Shown: one piece after another, positions 9,350 through 18,586 of the stretch
Layout of the letters: each line of letters starts with the position of its first letter
How positions within the stretch are numbered: position 1 is the stretch's first letter
The notes under the pieces: model-generated
Database searches by the model: none
What the model was told of the DNA's origin: nothing
What the model saw: the letters and a program-made list of their open reading frames with translations, nothing else
Assembly (NCBI GenBank): GCA_963724535.1
Contig: CAVRVD010000017.1
Coordinates: forward strand, 248,001 to 312,000
Source of the DNA: JADJPO01 sp963724535
GTDB lineage: Bacteria; Actinomycetota; Actinomycetes; Actinomycetales; Kineosporiaceae
Direction: 5' to 3'
DNA length: 64,000 bases
Translations under genes and position numbers: made by a program

Positions 9350-11468
9350 GAAGCTCTCCCGTCGCCGTGTCGAAGACCGGCATCCCTGCCCGTCGCTCCT
9401 GCAGCCGCGCCTCGGACTCCTCCTGCGGGCCGGGGTCTCGCCCCTCGGGCCCGGGCCCGGCCAGCGCGGCCGCCACCGATGCTGCCACGGTCGGGCCGAT
9501 GCCCTGCACCGCAGCGATCTGCGCGACACCCGCGGTGCGCAGCCGTTTCAGCGAGCCGAACTCCTTGAGGAGGGCGCGTTTGCGGGCCGGCCCCAGCCCG
9601 GGCACCTCGTCCAGCACGCTGGCGGTCATCGCCCTGCTGCGTCGTTGCCGGTGGTGGGCGATCGCGAACCGATGCGCCTCGTCGCGGACCCGCTGCAACA
9701 GGTACAGGCCCTGGCTGCTTCGGGGCAGGATGACAGGGACGTCTTCGGCCGGCAGCCACACCTCCTCCAGCCGCTTGGCCAGGCCGCACAGCTGAACGTC
9801 GTCGACGCCGAGCTCGGACAGGGCCCGGGCGGCGGCAGCCACCTGGGGCGCACCGCCGTCCACGACGACCAGGTTCGGTGGGTAGGCGAACCGACGTCGG
9901 GGCTGGTCGATGTCGCCCTCGGCATCGGGATCGTCGTCCGCCGGGCGAGCACCGGCGCCAGGGGTGTCGACGGCGCTGGTGCCACGGTCCGGGCCGGTCG
10001 AGGTCTGCTGGCCCTCGAGGTACCGGCGGAACCGGCGGGTGATCACCTCGTAGACGGCGGCCACGTCGTCCGGCCCCGACGTGCCGTCCAGGTCCTCGCC
10101 GGCGCCCGGGGAGCGACCGTCCCCGCGGATGATGAACCGGCGGTACTCGCTCTTGCGCGCCAGCCCGTCCTCGAAGACCACCATCGAGGCGACCACGTGC
10201 TGCCCGGAGATGTTCGACACGTCGTAACACTCGATCCGCAGCGGTGCGGTGGGCAGGTCCAGGGCGTCCTGGATCTCCTGCAGAGCAACGCTTCTCGTGG
10301 TCAGGTCACCGGCGCGGCGGGTCTTGTGCAGGGTGAGCGCGGCCGCCGCGTTCCGGTCGACGGTCTGCAGCAGGGCCCGTTTGTCCCCCCGCTGCGGCAC
10401 CCGGACGGCGACCCGGGCACCACGTCGACCGGACAGCCACTGCTCGAGCTGGTCGGCGTGGTCCGGAAGCACCGGCACCAGCACCTCGCGCGGGATCGCG
10501 GCGCGCGCCGCCGCCTCGGGCGCAGTCGCCACGAGGTCACCGTAGACCTGCTGCAGCAGGTGCTCGACCAGGTCGGCGGTGGTGACGTCCTCGACCTTCT
10601 CGACCACCCAGCCGCGCTGCCCGCGCACCCGGCCGCCGCGGACGTGGAAGACCTGGACCGCGGCCTCGAGGTCGTCCTCGGCCAGGGCGAACACGTCGGC
10701 GTCGGTGCCGTCCGGCAACACCACCGCGTTGCGCTCCAGGGCGCGGTTCAGGGCGGCGATGTCGTCACGCAGCCGGGCTGCCCGCTCGAAGTCGAGCTCC
10801 TCGGCGGCGGCGTGCATCGCCCGCTCCAGCCGGCGTACGAACCGCTGGGTCTGCCCAGCCATGAAGTCGCAGAAGTCCTCAGCCAGGGCGCGGTGCTCCT
10901 CGGCGTCCACCGCGCCGACGCACGGGGCCGAGCACTTGTCGATGTAGCCCAGCAGACACGGTCGGCCGGACTGGCGGGCCCGCTTGAACACCCCGTTGCT
11001 GCAGGTTCGGACCGGGAAGACACGCAGCAGCTGGTCGACGGTCTCCCGGATCGCCCAGGCGTGCGCGTACGGCCCGAAGTAGCGGGTGCCCCGGCGCTTG
11101 GCGCCGCGCATCACTTGGACCCGCGGGTACTCCTCGGCCATGGTGACGGCCAGGAACGGGTAGGACTTGTCGTCGCGGTAGCGCACGTTGAACCGCGGGT
11201 CGAACTCCTTGATCCAGGAGTACTCCAGCTGCAGCGCCTCGACCTCGGTGCCGACCACAGTCCAGTCCACGCCCGCCGCCGTGGTCACCATGGTCTGGGT
11301 CCGAGGGTGCAGGGAGGCCGGGTCGGCGAAGTACGAGATCAGTCGCTGGCGCAGGCTCTTCGCCTTGCCGACGTAGATCACTCGGCCGTGCTCGTCACGG
11401 AACCGATACACCCCCGGGGAGTCCGGGATCTCCCCGGCCCGGGGACGGTAGGTCGTGGGGTCGGCCAC
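9342..11468 (-). CDS. uvrC: Excinuclease ABC subunit C
   Basis: The 708-residue dual-incision nuclease of nucleotide excision repair. Domains in order: GIY-YIG nuclease (GVYRFRDEHGRVIYVGKAKSL, residues about 18-38), UVR/UvrB-binding motif (EELDFERAARLRDDIAAL, near residue 210), the RNase H-like C-terminal nuclease (IECYDVSNISGQHVV and VVDGGAPQ), and a terminal HhH2 pair (VPGLGPARKRALLKEFG, VQGIGPTVAASVA). Between the last two nuclease motifs is an acidic, proline/glycine-rich insert (about residues 505-540) that is probably an unstructured loop. The start lies 16 bases after uvrA, so the genes are co-transcribed. Confidence 0.97.
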   Translation of the reverse strand: MADPTTYRPRAGEIPDSPGVYRFRDEHGRVIYVGKAKSLRQRLISYFADPASLHPRTQTMVTTAAGVDWTVVGTEVEALQLEYSWIKEFDPRFNVRYRDDKSYPFLAVTMAEEYPRVQVMRGAKRRGTRYFGPYAHAWAIRETVDQLLRVFPVRTCSNGVFKRARQSGRPCLLGYIDKCSAPCVGAVDAEEHRALAEDFCDFMAGQTQRFVRRLERAMHAAAEELDFERAARLRDDIAALNRALERNAVVLPDGTDADVFALAEDDLEAAVQVFHVRGGRVRGQRGWVVEKVEDVTTADLVEHLLQQVYGDLVATAPEAAARAAIPREVLVPVLPDHADQLEQWLSGRRGARVAVRVPQRGDKRALLQTVDRNAAAALTLHKTRRAGDLTTRSVALQEIQDALDLPTAPLRIECYDVSNISGQHVVASMVVFEDGLARKSEYRRFIIRGDGRSPGAGEDLDGTSGPDDVAAVYEVITRRFRRYLEGQQTSTGPDRGTSAVDTPGAGARPADDDPDAEGDIDQPRRRFAYPPNLVVVDGGAPQVAAAARALSELGVDDVQLCGLAKRLEEVWLPAEDVPVILPRSSQGLYLLQRVRDEAHRFAIAHHRQRRSRAMTASVLDEVPGLGPARKRALLKEFGSLKRLRTAGVAQIAAVQGIGPTVAASVAAALAGPGPEGRDPGPQEESEARLQERRAGMPVFDTATGELLD

Positions 11469-11484
11469 GCGCGTCCCGCCCCGT

Positions 11485-14388
11485 CTACGCCGTCGCCGGG
11501 ACGCGACGCCGCCGGCCGCCCTTCGCGGCCTTGGCCGGTGCCACGCCCCCTCGATGGAGGACCCGGGTCAGGAACGCGCCGGTGTGACTGCCCGGGTTGC
11601 CGGCCACCTGGTCGGGGGTGCCCGCGGCGACCACCCGGCCACCACCGGACCCGCCCTCGGGGCCGAGGTCGACGATCCAGTCCGCGCTCTTGATCACGTC
11701 GAGGTTGTGCTCGATCACGATGACCGTGTTGCCCTTGTCGACCAGGCCCTGAAGGACACCGAGCAGCTTGCGGATGTCCTCGAAGTGCAGCCCGGTGGTC
11801 GGCTCGTCGAGGACGTAGACGGTGCGACCGGTGGACCTCTTCTGCAGCTCGCCGGCCAGCTTGACCCGCTGCGCCTCACCGCCGGACAGCGTCGGTGCCG
11901 GCTGGCCGAGCCGGACGTAGCCGAGCCCGACCTGGACCAGGGTGGTCATGTGCCGAGCGATGGCCGGGACCGCGGCGAAGAACTCCGCTGCCTCCTCGAT
12001 CGGCATGTCGAGCACGTCCGCGATGGTCTTGCCCTTGAAGTGCACCTCGAGCGTCTCCCGGTTGTACCGGGCCCCGTGGCAGACCTCACAGGGCACGTAC
12101 ACGTCCGGCAGGAAGTTCATCTCGATCTTGATGGTGCCGTCGCCGGAGCAGGACTCGCAGCGCCCGCCCTTGACGTTGAAGGAGAACCGGCCCGGCTGGT
12201 AGCCGCGGATCTTCGCCTCGGTCGTGGCGGCGAACAGCTTGCGGATGCTGTCGAACACCCCGGTGTAGGTGGCCGGGTTGGACCGCGGGGTCCGCCCGAT
12301 CGGGCTCTGGTCGACATGGACCACCTTGTCGAGGTGCTCCAGACCGGTGACCGTCTTGTGCCGGCCGGGCACCTGCCGGGCCCCGTTCAGCTTGTTCGCG
12401 AGCACCGTGTAGAGGATGTCGTTGACCAGCGTCGACTTCCCCGAGCCGCTCACGCCCGTGACGGCGACGAAGCAGCCCAGCGGGAAGGAGACGTCGATGC
12501 CGGCGAGGTTGTGCTCCCGGGCGCCGCGCACGGTGACCTGCCGGGCTGAATCGACCGGACGGCGCACCAGCGGCAGGGCGATCTCCTTGCGCCCGGACAG
12601 GTAGGCCCCGGTGAGGGAGTCCGGGTGCGCCAGCAGCTCGGCCACCGGGCCGGAGTGCACGATCTGGCCGCCGTGTTCGCCGGCCCCCGGTCCGATGTCG
12701 ACCGCCCAGTTGCAGGCCCGGATGGTGTCCTCGTCGTGTTCGACGACGATGAGGGTGTTGCCCAGGTCACGCAGCCGGGTGAGGGTGTCGATCAGCCGCC
12801 GGTTGTCCCGCTGGTGCAGCCCGATGCTCGGCTCGTCCAGGACGTAGAGGACCCCGACCAGACCGGAGCCGATCTGGGTGGCAAGACGGATTCGCTGCGC
12901 CTCCCCACCGGACAGGGTGCCGGCGGCCCGGTCCAGGGAGAGGTAGTCCAGCCCGACGTCGAGCAGGAAGCCGAGTCGGGCATGCACCTCCTTGAGCACC
13001 CGCTCGGCGATCTGCCGCTCCCGGGCGGTGAAGTCGACCTCGCCCAGCACCGCGGCGGCCTCCCGGATCGGCAACGCGCAAAACTGCGAGATCGAGCGGC
13101 CGCCGACCAGGACCGCCAGCGACTCCGGCTTCAGCCGGGCGCCCTGGCAGGCCGGACAGGGCACCTGGCGCATGTACCCCTCGTAGCGCTCCCGGCTCCA
13201 GTCCGACTCGGTCTCGCCGTGCCGCCGCTGCACGAAGGCGATGGCCCCCTCGAACCCGGTGGAGTAGGACCGCTCCCGCCCGTAGCGGTTGCGGAAGCGG
13301 ACGTGGACCTTGTGGTTCTGGCCGTGCAGCAGGGCGTCCCGGGCTCGTTTCGGCAGCGCCCGCCAGGGTGTGTCCACCGTGAACCCCAGGTCCTCGCCGA
13401 GCGCCCGCACCAGCCGCAGGAAGTAGTCCGCCGACCCGGTGCTCCACGGGGCGATCGCCCCCTCGGCGAGGGTCAGGTCCTCGTCGGGGACCACCAGCTC
13501 GGGGTCCACCTCGAGCCGGGTACCGATGCCGGTGCACTCCGAGCACGCACCGTAGGGGTTGTTGAACGAGAACGTCCGTGGCTCGATCTCGAAGGAGGAC
13601 AGCTGGTGCTCGTTCGGGCAGGCCATCTTCTCGCTGAACCGGCGCTCGGCGTCCGGGGAGCCCGCCGGTTCGTCGACCAGGTCGACGGTGAGCAGGCCGC
13701 CGGCCAGGGCCAGGGCGGTCTCCACCGAGTCGGTGAGCCGCCGACGCGCCGACGTCTTGGCGACCAGCCGGTCGACGACGACGTCGATGGTGTGCTTGAG
13801 CTTCTTCTCCAGCTGCGGCGGCTCGCTCAGGGAGACGGTCTCGCCGTCCACCCGGGCCCGTGCGAAGCCCTTGCTCTGCAGCTCGCGGAACAGGTCGGCG
13901 TACTCGCCCTTGCGGTCGCGCACGACGGGCGCGAGGACCTGGAACCGGGTGCCCTCGGGCAGCTCGAGCAGCTTGTCGACGATCTGCTGCGGGGTCTGCC
14001 GACCGATCGGCTCACCGCAGGTCGGGCAGTGCGGTCGCCCGGCCCGGGCCCAGAGCAGCCGCAGGTAGTCGTAGACCTCGGTGATCGTGCCGACGGTGGA
14101 CCTCGGGTTGCGGTTGGTCGACTTCTGGTCGATGGACACCGCTGGGGACAGACCCTCGATGAAGTCGACGTCGGGCTTGTCCATCTGGCCGAGGAACTGC
14201 CGGGCGTAGGCCGACAGCGACTCGACGTACCGACGCTGGCCCTCGGCGAAGATCGTGTCGAAGGCCAGTGACGACTTGCCCGAGCCGGACAGACCGGTGA
14301 AGACGATCAGTGCATCGCGCGGCAGGTCGAGCGAGACGTCCTTGAGGTTGTGCTCGCGCGCACCCCGCACGATCAGCCGGTCGGTCAT
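11485..14388 (-). CDS. uvrA: Excinuclease ABC subunit A
   Basis: The 967-residue damage-recognition ATPase of nucleotide excision repair. Two ABC modules are visible: Walker A GLSGSGKSSLAFD near residue 31 with signature LSGGEAQRIRLA, and GVSGSGKSTLVND near residue 650 with LSGGEAQRVKLA. Zinc-binding CxxC pairs are present (CPTCG, CSECTG, CESCSG with CEVCHG). ATG at 14388 is preferred over a GTG two codons upstream, because the -10 element TAGCAT ends exactly 6 bases before it, giving a leaderless start typical of actinobacteria. It heads the uvrA-uvrC-rapZ-yvcK series. Confidence 0.97.
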   Translation of the reverse strand: MTDRLIVRGAREHNLKDVSLDLPRDALIVFTGLSGSGKSSLAFDTIFAEGQRRYVESLSAYARQFLGQMDKPDVDFIEGLSPAVSIDQKSTNRNPRSTVGTITEVYDYLRLLWARAGRPHCPTCGEPIGRQTPQQIVDKLLELPEGTRFQVLAPVVRDRKGEYADLFRELQSKGFARARVDGETVSLSEPPQLEKKLKHTIDVVVDRLVAKTSARRRLTDSVETALALAGGLLTVDLVDEPAGSPDAERRFSEKMACPNEHQLSSFEIEPRTFSFNNPYGACSECTGIGTRLEVDPELVVPDEDLTLAEGAIAPWSTGSADYFLRLVRALGEDLGFTVDTPWRALPKRARDALLHGQNHKVHVRFRNRYGRERSYSTGFEGAIAFVQRRHGETESDWSRERYEGYMRQVPCPACQGARLKPESLAVLVGGRSISQFCALPIREAAAVLGEVDFTARERQIAERVLKEVHARLGFLLDVGLDYLSLDRAAGTLSGGEAQRIRLATQIGSGLVGVLYVLDEPSIGLHQRDNRRLIDTLTRLRDLGNTLIVVEHDEDTIRACNWAVDIGPGAGEHGGQIVHSGPVAELLAHPDSLTGAYLSGRKEIALPLVRRPVDSARQVTVRGAREHNLAGIDVSFPLGCFVAVTGVSGSGKSTLVNDILYTVLANKLNGARQVPGRHKTVTGLEHLDKVVHVDQSPIGRTPRSNPATYTGVFDSIRKLFAATTEAKIRGYQPGRFSFNVKGGRCESCSGDGTIKIEMNFLPDVYVPCEVCHGARYNRETLEVHFKGKTIADVLDMPIEEAAEFFAAVPAIARHMTTLVQVGLGYVRLGQPAPTLSGGEAQRVKLAGELQKRSTGRTVYVLDEPTTGLHFEDIRKLLGVLQGLVDKGNTVIVIEHNLDVIKSADWIVDLGPEGGSGGGRVVAAGTPDQVAGNPGSHTGAFLTRVLHRGGVAPAKAAKGGRRRRVPATA

Positions 14389-14394
14389 GCCCAC

Positions 14395-14417
14395 ATGCTA
14401 AGTGCGCCCGCCGACAA
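14395..14417 (-). promoter_or_regulatory. RecA-NDp (PafBC-type) DNA-damage promoter of uvrA, leaderless
   Basis: On the minus strand TTGTCGGCG (14417-14409) is followed by 8 bases and TAGCAT (14400-14395), then 6 bases and the uvrA ATG. The RecA-NDp consensus for PafBC-dependent, LexA-independent damage promoters in mycobacteria is TTGTCRGTG-N8-TANNNT; this site differs at one position of the 9-mer and has exact spacing. The -10 distance predicts transcription starting at the initiator codon. Confidence 0.75.
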
Positions 14418-14496
14418 CCTCTGGTCGAGCGGGTCGACGGCCGGGCCCGGCCGGAGCAGCGCCTCGGCACCCGCCAGGCGAGGCGGACGGTGACCC

Positions 14497-15303
14497 TCAG
14501 TCCTCCTCCGTCAGCATTCGGCGAAGGAACGTCCTGGTCCGCTCGTGCTGCGGGTCGGTGATCACCTGGGCCGGTGGGCCCTTCTCGACCACCAGGCCGT
14601 CAGCCATGAACACCACCTCGTCGGCGACCTCCCGGGCGAAGGCCATCTCGTGGGTGACCACGATCATGGTCATTCCCTCGGCGGCCAGCTCCCGCATCAC
14701 CTCGAGCACCTCACCGACCAGCTCGGGGTCCAGCGCGGAGGTGGGTTCGTCGAACAGCATCAGCTTGGGGCGCATCGCCAGCGCTCGAGCGATCGCCACG
14801 CGCTGCTGCTGGCCCCCGGACAGCTGGCCGGGGTAGGCGGCCGGCTTGTCGGCCAGGCCGACCCGCTCCAGCAGCTGCAACGCCCGCTCCTGGGCTTCAC
14901 CGGACGGCTCCCGTTTGACCTGGACAGGCGCCTCCATGACGTTGTCCAGTGCAGTCTTGTGCGGGAACAGGTTGAAGCGCTGGAAGACCATGCCGATCTC
15001 CCGGCGCTGCGCGGCGATCTGCTTGTCGTGCAACCGGTGCAGCCGGCCGCCTCGCTCTCGGTAGCCCATCAGGTCGCCGTCCACCCAGATCCGGCCACCG
15101 TCGATGGTCTCCAGCTGGTTGATGCAGCGCAGGAAGGTGGTCTTGCCCGAGCCGGACGGGCCGAGCAGGCAGACCACCTGGCCGGTGTCCACGTCCATGT
15201 CGATGCCCTTGAGCACCTCGGTGCCCTGGAAGGCCTTGCTGACGTTGACCGCGTGCACCAGCGGCATTCGCGAGGTGTCAGTCCCGGTGGTCGTCGAGCT
15301 CAT
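14497..15303 (-). CDS. Polar amino acid ABC transporter, ATP-binding protein
   Basis: A 268-residue ATPase of the GlnQ/HisP class. It shows Walker A LLGPSGSGKTTFLRCINQLE (residues about 47-66), signature LSGGQQQRVAIARAL, Walker B KLMLFDEPTSALDPE and the switch histidine in VVTHEMAFAREV. The N-terminus VNVSKAFQGTEVLKGIDMDV is typical of amino acid importers. The ATG overlaps the stop of the permease as TGATG. With the next two genes it forms a complete importer (ATPase, permease, binding protein). Substrate cannot be fixed from sequence; glutamine, glutamate or basic amino acids are all possible. Confidence 0.93.
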   Translation of the reverse strand: MSSTTTGTDTSRMPLVHAVNVSKAFQGTEVLKGIDMDVDTGQVVCLLGPSGSGKTTFLRCINQLETIDGGRIWVDGDLMGYRERGGRLHRLHDKQIAAQRREIGMVFQRFNLFPHKTALDNVMEAPVQVKREPSGEAQERALQLLERVGLADKPAAYPGQLSGGQQQRVAIARALAMRPKLMLFDEPTSALDPELVGEVLEVMRELAAEGMTMIVVTHEMAFAREVADEVVFMADGLVVEKGPPAQVITDPQHERTRTFLRRMLTEED

Positions 15304-16253
15304 CAGGCGCCACCCATGCCGCCGCCGCGGGCGAACCGGTTGTTCTTCGGCTTGGCCTGGCCGAAGCCGCGACCGAAGTACCGCTCCAGGTAGCTCTGCC
15401 CGACCATCAGGATGCTGCAGATGATCAGGTACCAGAGCGTGGCTGCCACCAGGGCCGGCATGATCTTGAAAGCCCGCTGGCCGAACTGGTAGGCCTGGTA
15501 GTACAGCTCGATGATCACCGGGACCGCGACCAGTAGCGAGGTGTCCTTGACCATGGCGATGGTCTCGTTGCCGGTCGGCGGCACGATCACCCGCATCGCC
15601 TGGGGCAGGACGATCCGGCGCATCGTCTTGGCGTTGCTCATCCCGAGCGCCTGGGCTGCCTCCTGCTGGCCCTTGTCCACCGACAGGATCCCGGCCCGGG
15701 CGATCTCTGCCATGTAAGCCGCCTCGGACAGACCCAGGCCCAGGATCCCGACCCAGATGGTGCTGGAGATCGCGTTCCAGTTGATCCCGAAGAAGGTCAT
15801 GTCCCAGTCCAGCCCGAGAACCGAGGAGATCTCCTGACCGAACGGGATGCCGAGTCGGATCTCTGGGTAGAGGAAGGCGACGCCGACGCCCAGGATGACC
15901 AGCAGCACGTACCTCGGCATGGCACGGAAGAACCAGGTGTAGGTGAAGGAGACTCCGCGCAGCACCGGGTTGTCCGACAGCCTCATGATCGCGATGACCA
16001 CGCCCATCCCGACTCCGAGGATCATCGACCCCACGGTGCCGAGGATGGTGCCCATCCACAGGCCCTCGATCACCGGACTCTGCTGCATGATCTGGAACGC
16101 GAACGGGAAGTCCCACCGCTCGTTGCTGACGAACGAGTTGACCACCATCGCCACCAGGACGGCGATCACCGCGATGGCGACCCAGCGGCCCGGGTGCCGG
16201 ACCGGCCGGGCGTCGATGACGCCGGGCCGGTCGGGCTGGGTGGCGGCTGTCAC
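15303..16253 (-). CDS. Polar amino acid ABC transporter, permease
   Basis: A 316-residue inner-membrane protein. One helix near residues 25-43 is followed by an extracellular stretch, then the HisM/GlnP-type permease core starting at GLWMGTILGTVGSMILGVGMG. The EAA loop that contacts the ATPase is seen as GQQEAAQALGMSNAKTMRRI. An extra loop (about residues 125-160; FLYPEIRLGIPFG...) is longer than in the smallest HisM-type permeases. It overlaps its neighbours on both sides (TGATG with the ATPase gene, ATGA with the binding-protein gene), so the three are translationally coupled. Confidence 0.93.
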   Translation of the reverse strand: MTAATQPDRPGVIDARPVRHPGRWVAIAVIAVLVAMVVNSFVSNERWDFPFAFQIMQQSPVIEGLWMGTILGTVGSMILGVGMGVVIAIMRLSDNPVLRGVSFTYTWFFRAMPRYVLLVILGVGVAFLYPEIRLGIPFGQEISSVLGLDWDMTFFGINWNAISSTIWVGILGLGLSEAAYMAEIARAGILSVDKGQQEAAQALGMSNAKTMRRIVLPQAMRVIVPPTGNETIAMVKDTSLLVAVPVIIELYYQAYQFGQRAFKIMPALVAATLWYLIICSILMVGQSYLERYFGRGFGQAKPKNNRFARGGGMGGA

Positions 16254-17164
16254 GGGTTGACCTGGAAGTCGCTTATCGCTCCGGACTCGTTGCCCCAGTT
16301 GGCCAGGGCCTGCTTGTAGGCGCCGTCGGTGTCGATGGCCTTCAGCGCATCGGCGATTGCCTGGGCGAACTCGGTCTGGTCCTTAGCGATGACGAATCCA
16401 TAGGGGGCGGCGTCGTAGACGTCACCGACCGGCTCCAGCTGCCCGTTGGTCTCCTTGACTGCGTACAGTCCGACCGGGGAGTCGGCCATCATCGCGTCGG
16501 CCTTGCCGGAGACGACCGAGGTGGTCACCTTGCCCTGGTCGGCGTCCACGATCGGGTTGATCGCCGGCTTGCCCGCGTCGGTGCAGGCCTTGCTGCGGGC
16601 CGGCAGGTCCTCATCGGCCTGGACGGTCCCGGTCTGGACGCCGACGTTGAGGCCGCAGGCGTCGGCCGGGTCTACGCCCTTGGGGTTTCCCTTGGTCACG
16701 ACCCACTGGGTTCCGGCGCTGAAGTAGCTCACCATGTTGACCTGCTCCTTGCGCTTGTCATTGATGGTGAAGCTGGACACGCCCACGTCGTACTTCCCGC
16801 TGTCGACGCCGAGGATGATCGAGTCGAACTTGGCCGGCACCCACTCGACGTCGACCCCGAACTTCTGGGCGACGGCGTTGAAGATGTCGACGTCCATGCC
16901 CTGGACGGTCTTGCCGTCTTCGGCCAGGAACTCGTTCGGGGCGTAGGTGGCGTCGGTGCCCACCACGATCTTGCCGGAGGACTTGACGCTCTCCGGGAGC
17001 TTGGCGGCCAGGGCCTCGTCCTTGGTCTGGGCTGCCACGGAGGCCTCGCCCGTGCTGGTCGCGGTATCGGACGTCGAGAGCGAGTCCGATCCGCACCCGC
17101 CAAGGAGCATTGCCCCACCGATGAGGCCCACAAAGAGAAGATTTCCGGTGAATCGGCGTGTCAT
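16250..17164 (-). CDS. Polar amino acid ABC transporter, substrate-binding lipoprotein
   Basis: A 304-residue SBP family 3 protein. The N-terminal signal LLFVGLIGGAMLLGGC ends in a lipobox Cys, so the protein is tethered to the outer face of the membrane. Domain hallmarks are GKIVVGTDATYAPNEFL, VQGMDVDIFNAVAQKFGVDVEW and DVGVSSFTINDKRKEQVNMV. The ATG is chosen over upstream open frame because AGGAG lies 8 bases before it and the signal peptide begins there. It is first in the importer operon. Confidence 0.94.
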   Translation of the reverse strand: MTRRFTGNLLFVGLIGGAMLLGGCGSDSLSTSDTATSTGEASVAAQTKDEALAAKLPESVKSSGKIVVGTDATYAPNEFLAEDGKTVQGMDVDIFNAVAQKFGVDVEWVPAKFDSIILGVDSGKYDVGVSSFTINDKRKEQVNMVSYFSAGTQWVVTKGNPKGVDPADACGLNVGVQTGTVQADEDLPARSKACTDAGKPAINPIVDADQGKVTTSVVSGKADAMMADSPVGLYAVKETNGQLEPVGDVYDAAPYGFVIAKDQTEFAQAIADALKAIDTDGAYKQALANWGNESGAISDFQVNP

Positions 17165-17335
17165 TGGGAACTCCTGCGCTGCCTCGGGGTGGACATCGAC
17201 ATGATCTCGGGGGCATGCTGCCCGTTCGGCCAGGTCGATGGAAGCCTTTCGGCCCCAAAGCAACCCAGACGTTACGGCGGGCCCTGCGTTGCGTGCGGGC
17301 GCGCGGACAGCTGACGTGACGAGCCCGGGCGACGA

Positions 17336-18586
17336 TCAGCCCTCGAGCAACGGCTGCGCCCAGTACTCCCCCTCGGCCACGCCCGGGGGGATCGCATACA
17401 CGGCAGAGCCGATGTGAGTGATCCACCGGTTGAACAGATCGGCCTCGGCCAACCGAGCCTGCACCGGTACGAACGCCCTGGCAGGGTCGGCCTGGTAGGC
17501 CGCGAACAGCAGGCCCGCATCCGGACGGCCCTGGGCGTCCATCCCCTCGTCGTAGGAGTACGGGCGGCGCAGCATCATCTCCCCTGGTCGGGCACGGGCG
17601 AGGCGGATGTGTGCGTTCGGTTCGATCACCGGGAACCCGGAGGCGTCCACGGCGTCCAGGTCCGGCTCGTCGCGCTCGGCCGTCCCGGTCAGCGGTGCGC
17701 CGGTGTCCAGCCGGCGGCCGATCACCTGCTCCTTGCCGGGCCGTTCGAAGGCGTCCCAGGCCTCCAGGTCCATCATGATCCGGCGCAGGACCAGCACCGT
17801 GCCCCCGGTGAACCACTGCGTGCCGCCGCCGGCGGCCCAGACCGCGCCGGCGAACTCCGCGGTGCCGGGCACCGGGTTCACGGTGCCGTCGACCTGCCCC
17901 ATCAGGTTGCGTGCCGTGCCCGTGTCAGTGGCGCCCGGCGAGGTGAACCCGCGCTGTGCCCAGCTCACCGTGGCGAAGGAACGGGCGTCCTTGACCAGCA
18001 TCCGAACGGTGTGGGCGAGGGTGACCGGACTGTCGGTGCACACCTGCAGCAGCAGGTCGCTCTGCCCCCACTCCGGCCGCAGCGCGTCGGTCCGGAACTC
18101 CGGCAGTTCCTGAACGGCCTGCGGACGACGGCCGGCCACGCCGGCGACGTCGAAGACACGCGGCGCCATCCCGAAGGTCACGGTCAGCCTGGCCGGCTGC
18201 TCGGCGAGCTCGGGTTCGGTGTCGCCGAGTGCCGGCCGGCCCTGGGTGAGCCGGGTCGCGTCGTCGGTCAGCACGGTGAGCATCCGGACCAGGGCGGATC
18301 GGTCAGTGCCGGGACGCAGGTCCAGCCCGAGGAAGCTGGCGTGAGCCTGGGCCGGCGTGGCGATACCGCTCTGGTGGTGGCCGTGGAAGGGCTCGACGGC
18401 GGCCTGGGCCTGCCCGTCCCGGATGCGGTCGTCCACGGCGGCATCCGGTGCGGTACGGGTGCGCGACCCGGCGCTCGGCGAGGTGCCGGCCGGGGCGGCC
18501 GCGGCGAGCCCGAGCCCCACCGCGACCGCACCGCCTGCGACGCCCGCCGAGCCGGACAACAGCTCTCGACGGGACAGCCGGCTCAT
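17336..18586 (-). CDS. Tat-exported DyP-type heme peroxidase
   Basis: A 416-residue dye-decolourising peroxidase. The N-terminus SRRELLSGSAGVAGGAVAVG is a twin-arginine signal, so the folded heme protein is exported. Family features include the GxxDG motif (MGQVDGTVNP, with the distal catalytic Asp), the probable proximal heme ligand in IEPNAHIRLARARPGEMM, and the closing segment SYDEGMDAQGRPDAGLLFAAYQ. The start overlaps the stop of the PCu(A)C gene as ATGA. In Streptomyces lividans the DyP enzyme DtpA is encoded with Sco and ECuC copper chaperones, and this pairing suggests a similar copper-linked role; an EfeB-like role in heme or iron handling is the alternative. No Sco homologue is seen here. 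Confidence 0.92.
   Translation of the reverse strand: MSRLSRRELLSGSAGVAGGAVAVGLGLAAAAPAGTSPSAGSRTRTAPDAAVDDRIRDGQAQAAVEPFHGHHQSGIATPAQAHASFLGLDLRPGTDRSALVRMLTVLTDDATRLTQGRPALGDTEPELAEQPARLTVTFGMAPRVFDVAGVAGRRPQAVQELPEFRTDALRPEWGQSDLLLQVCTDSPVTLAHTVRMLVKDARSFATVSWAQRGFTSPGATDTGTARNLMGQVDGTVNPVPGTAEFAGAVWAAGGGTQWFTGGTVLVLRRIMMDLEAWDAFERPGKEQVIGRRLDTGAPLTGTAERDEPDLDAVDASGFPVIEPNAHIRLARARPGEMMLRRPYSYDEGMDAQGRPDAGLLFAAYQADPARAFVPVQARLAEADLFNRWITHIGSAVYAIPPGVAEGEYWAQPLLEG

Noticed and set aside
8994..11693. Long 899-codon plus-strand frame opposite uvrC
   Set aside because: An antisense frame typical of high-GC coding DNA; uvrC has all nuclease and HhH motifs on the minus strand and the antisense product has no recognisable domain.
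17240..17285. GlnR-like GTAAC-N6-GTTGC upstream of the polar amino acid importer
   Set aside because: Only the first half-site fits; the second matches poorly and there is no tandem copy.
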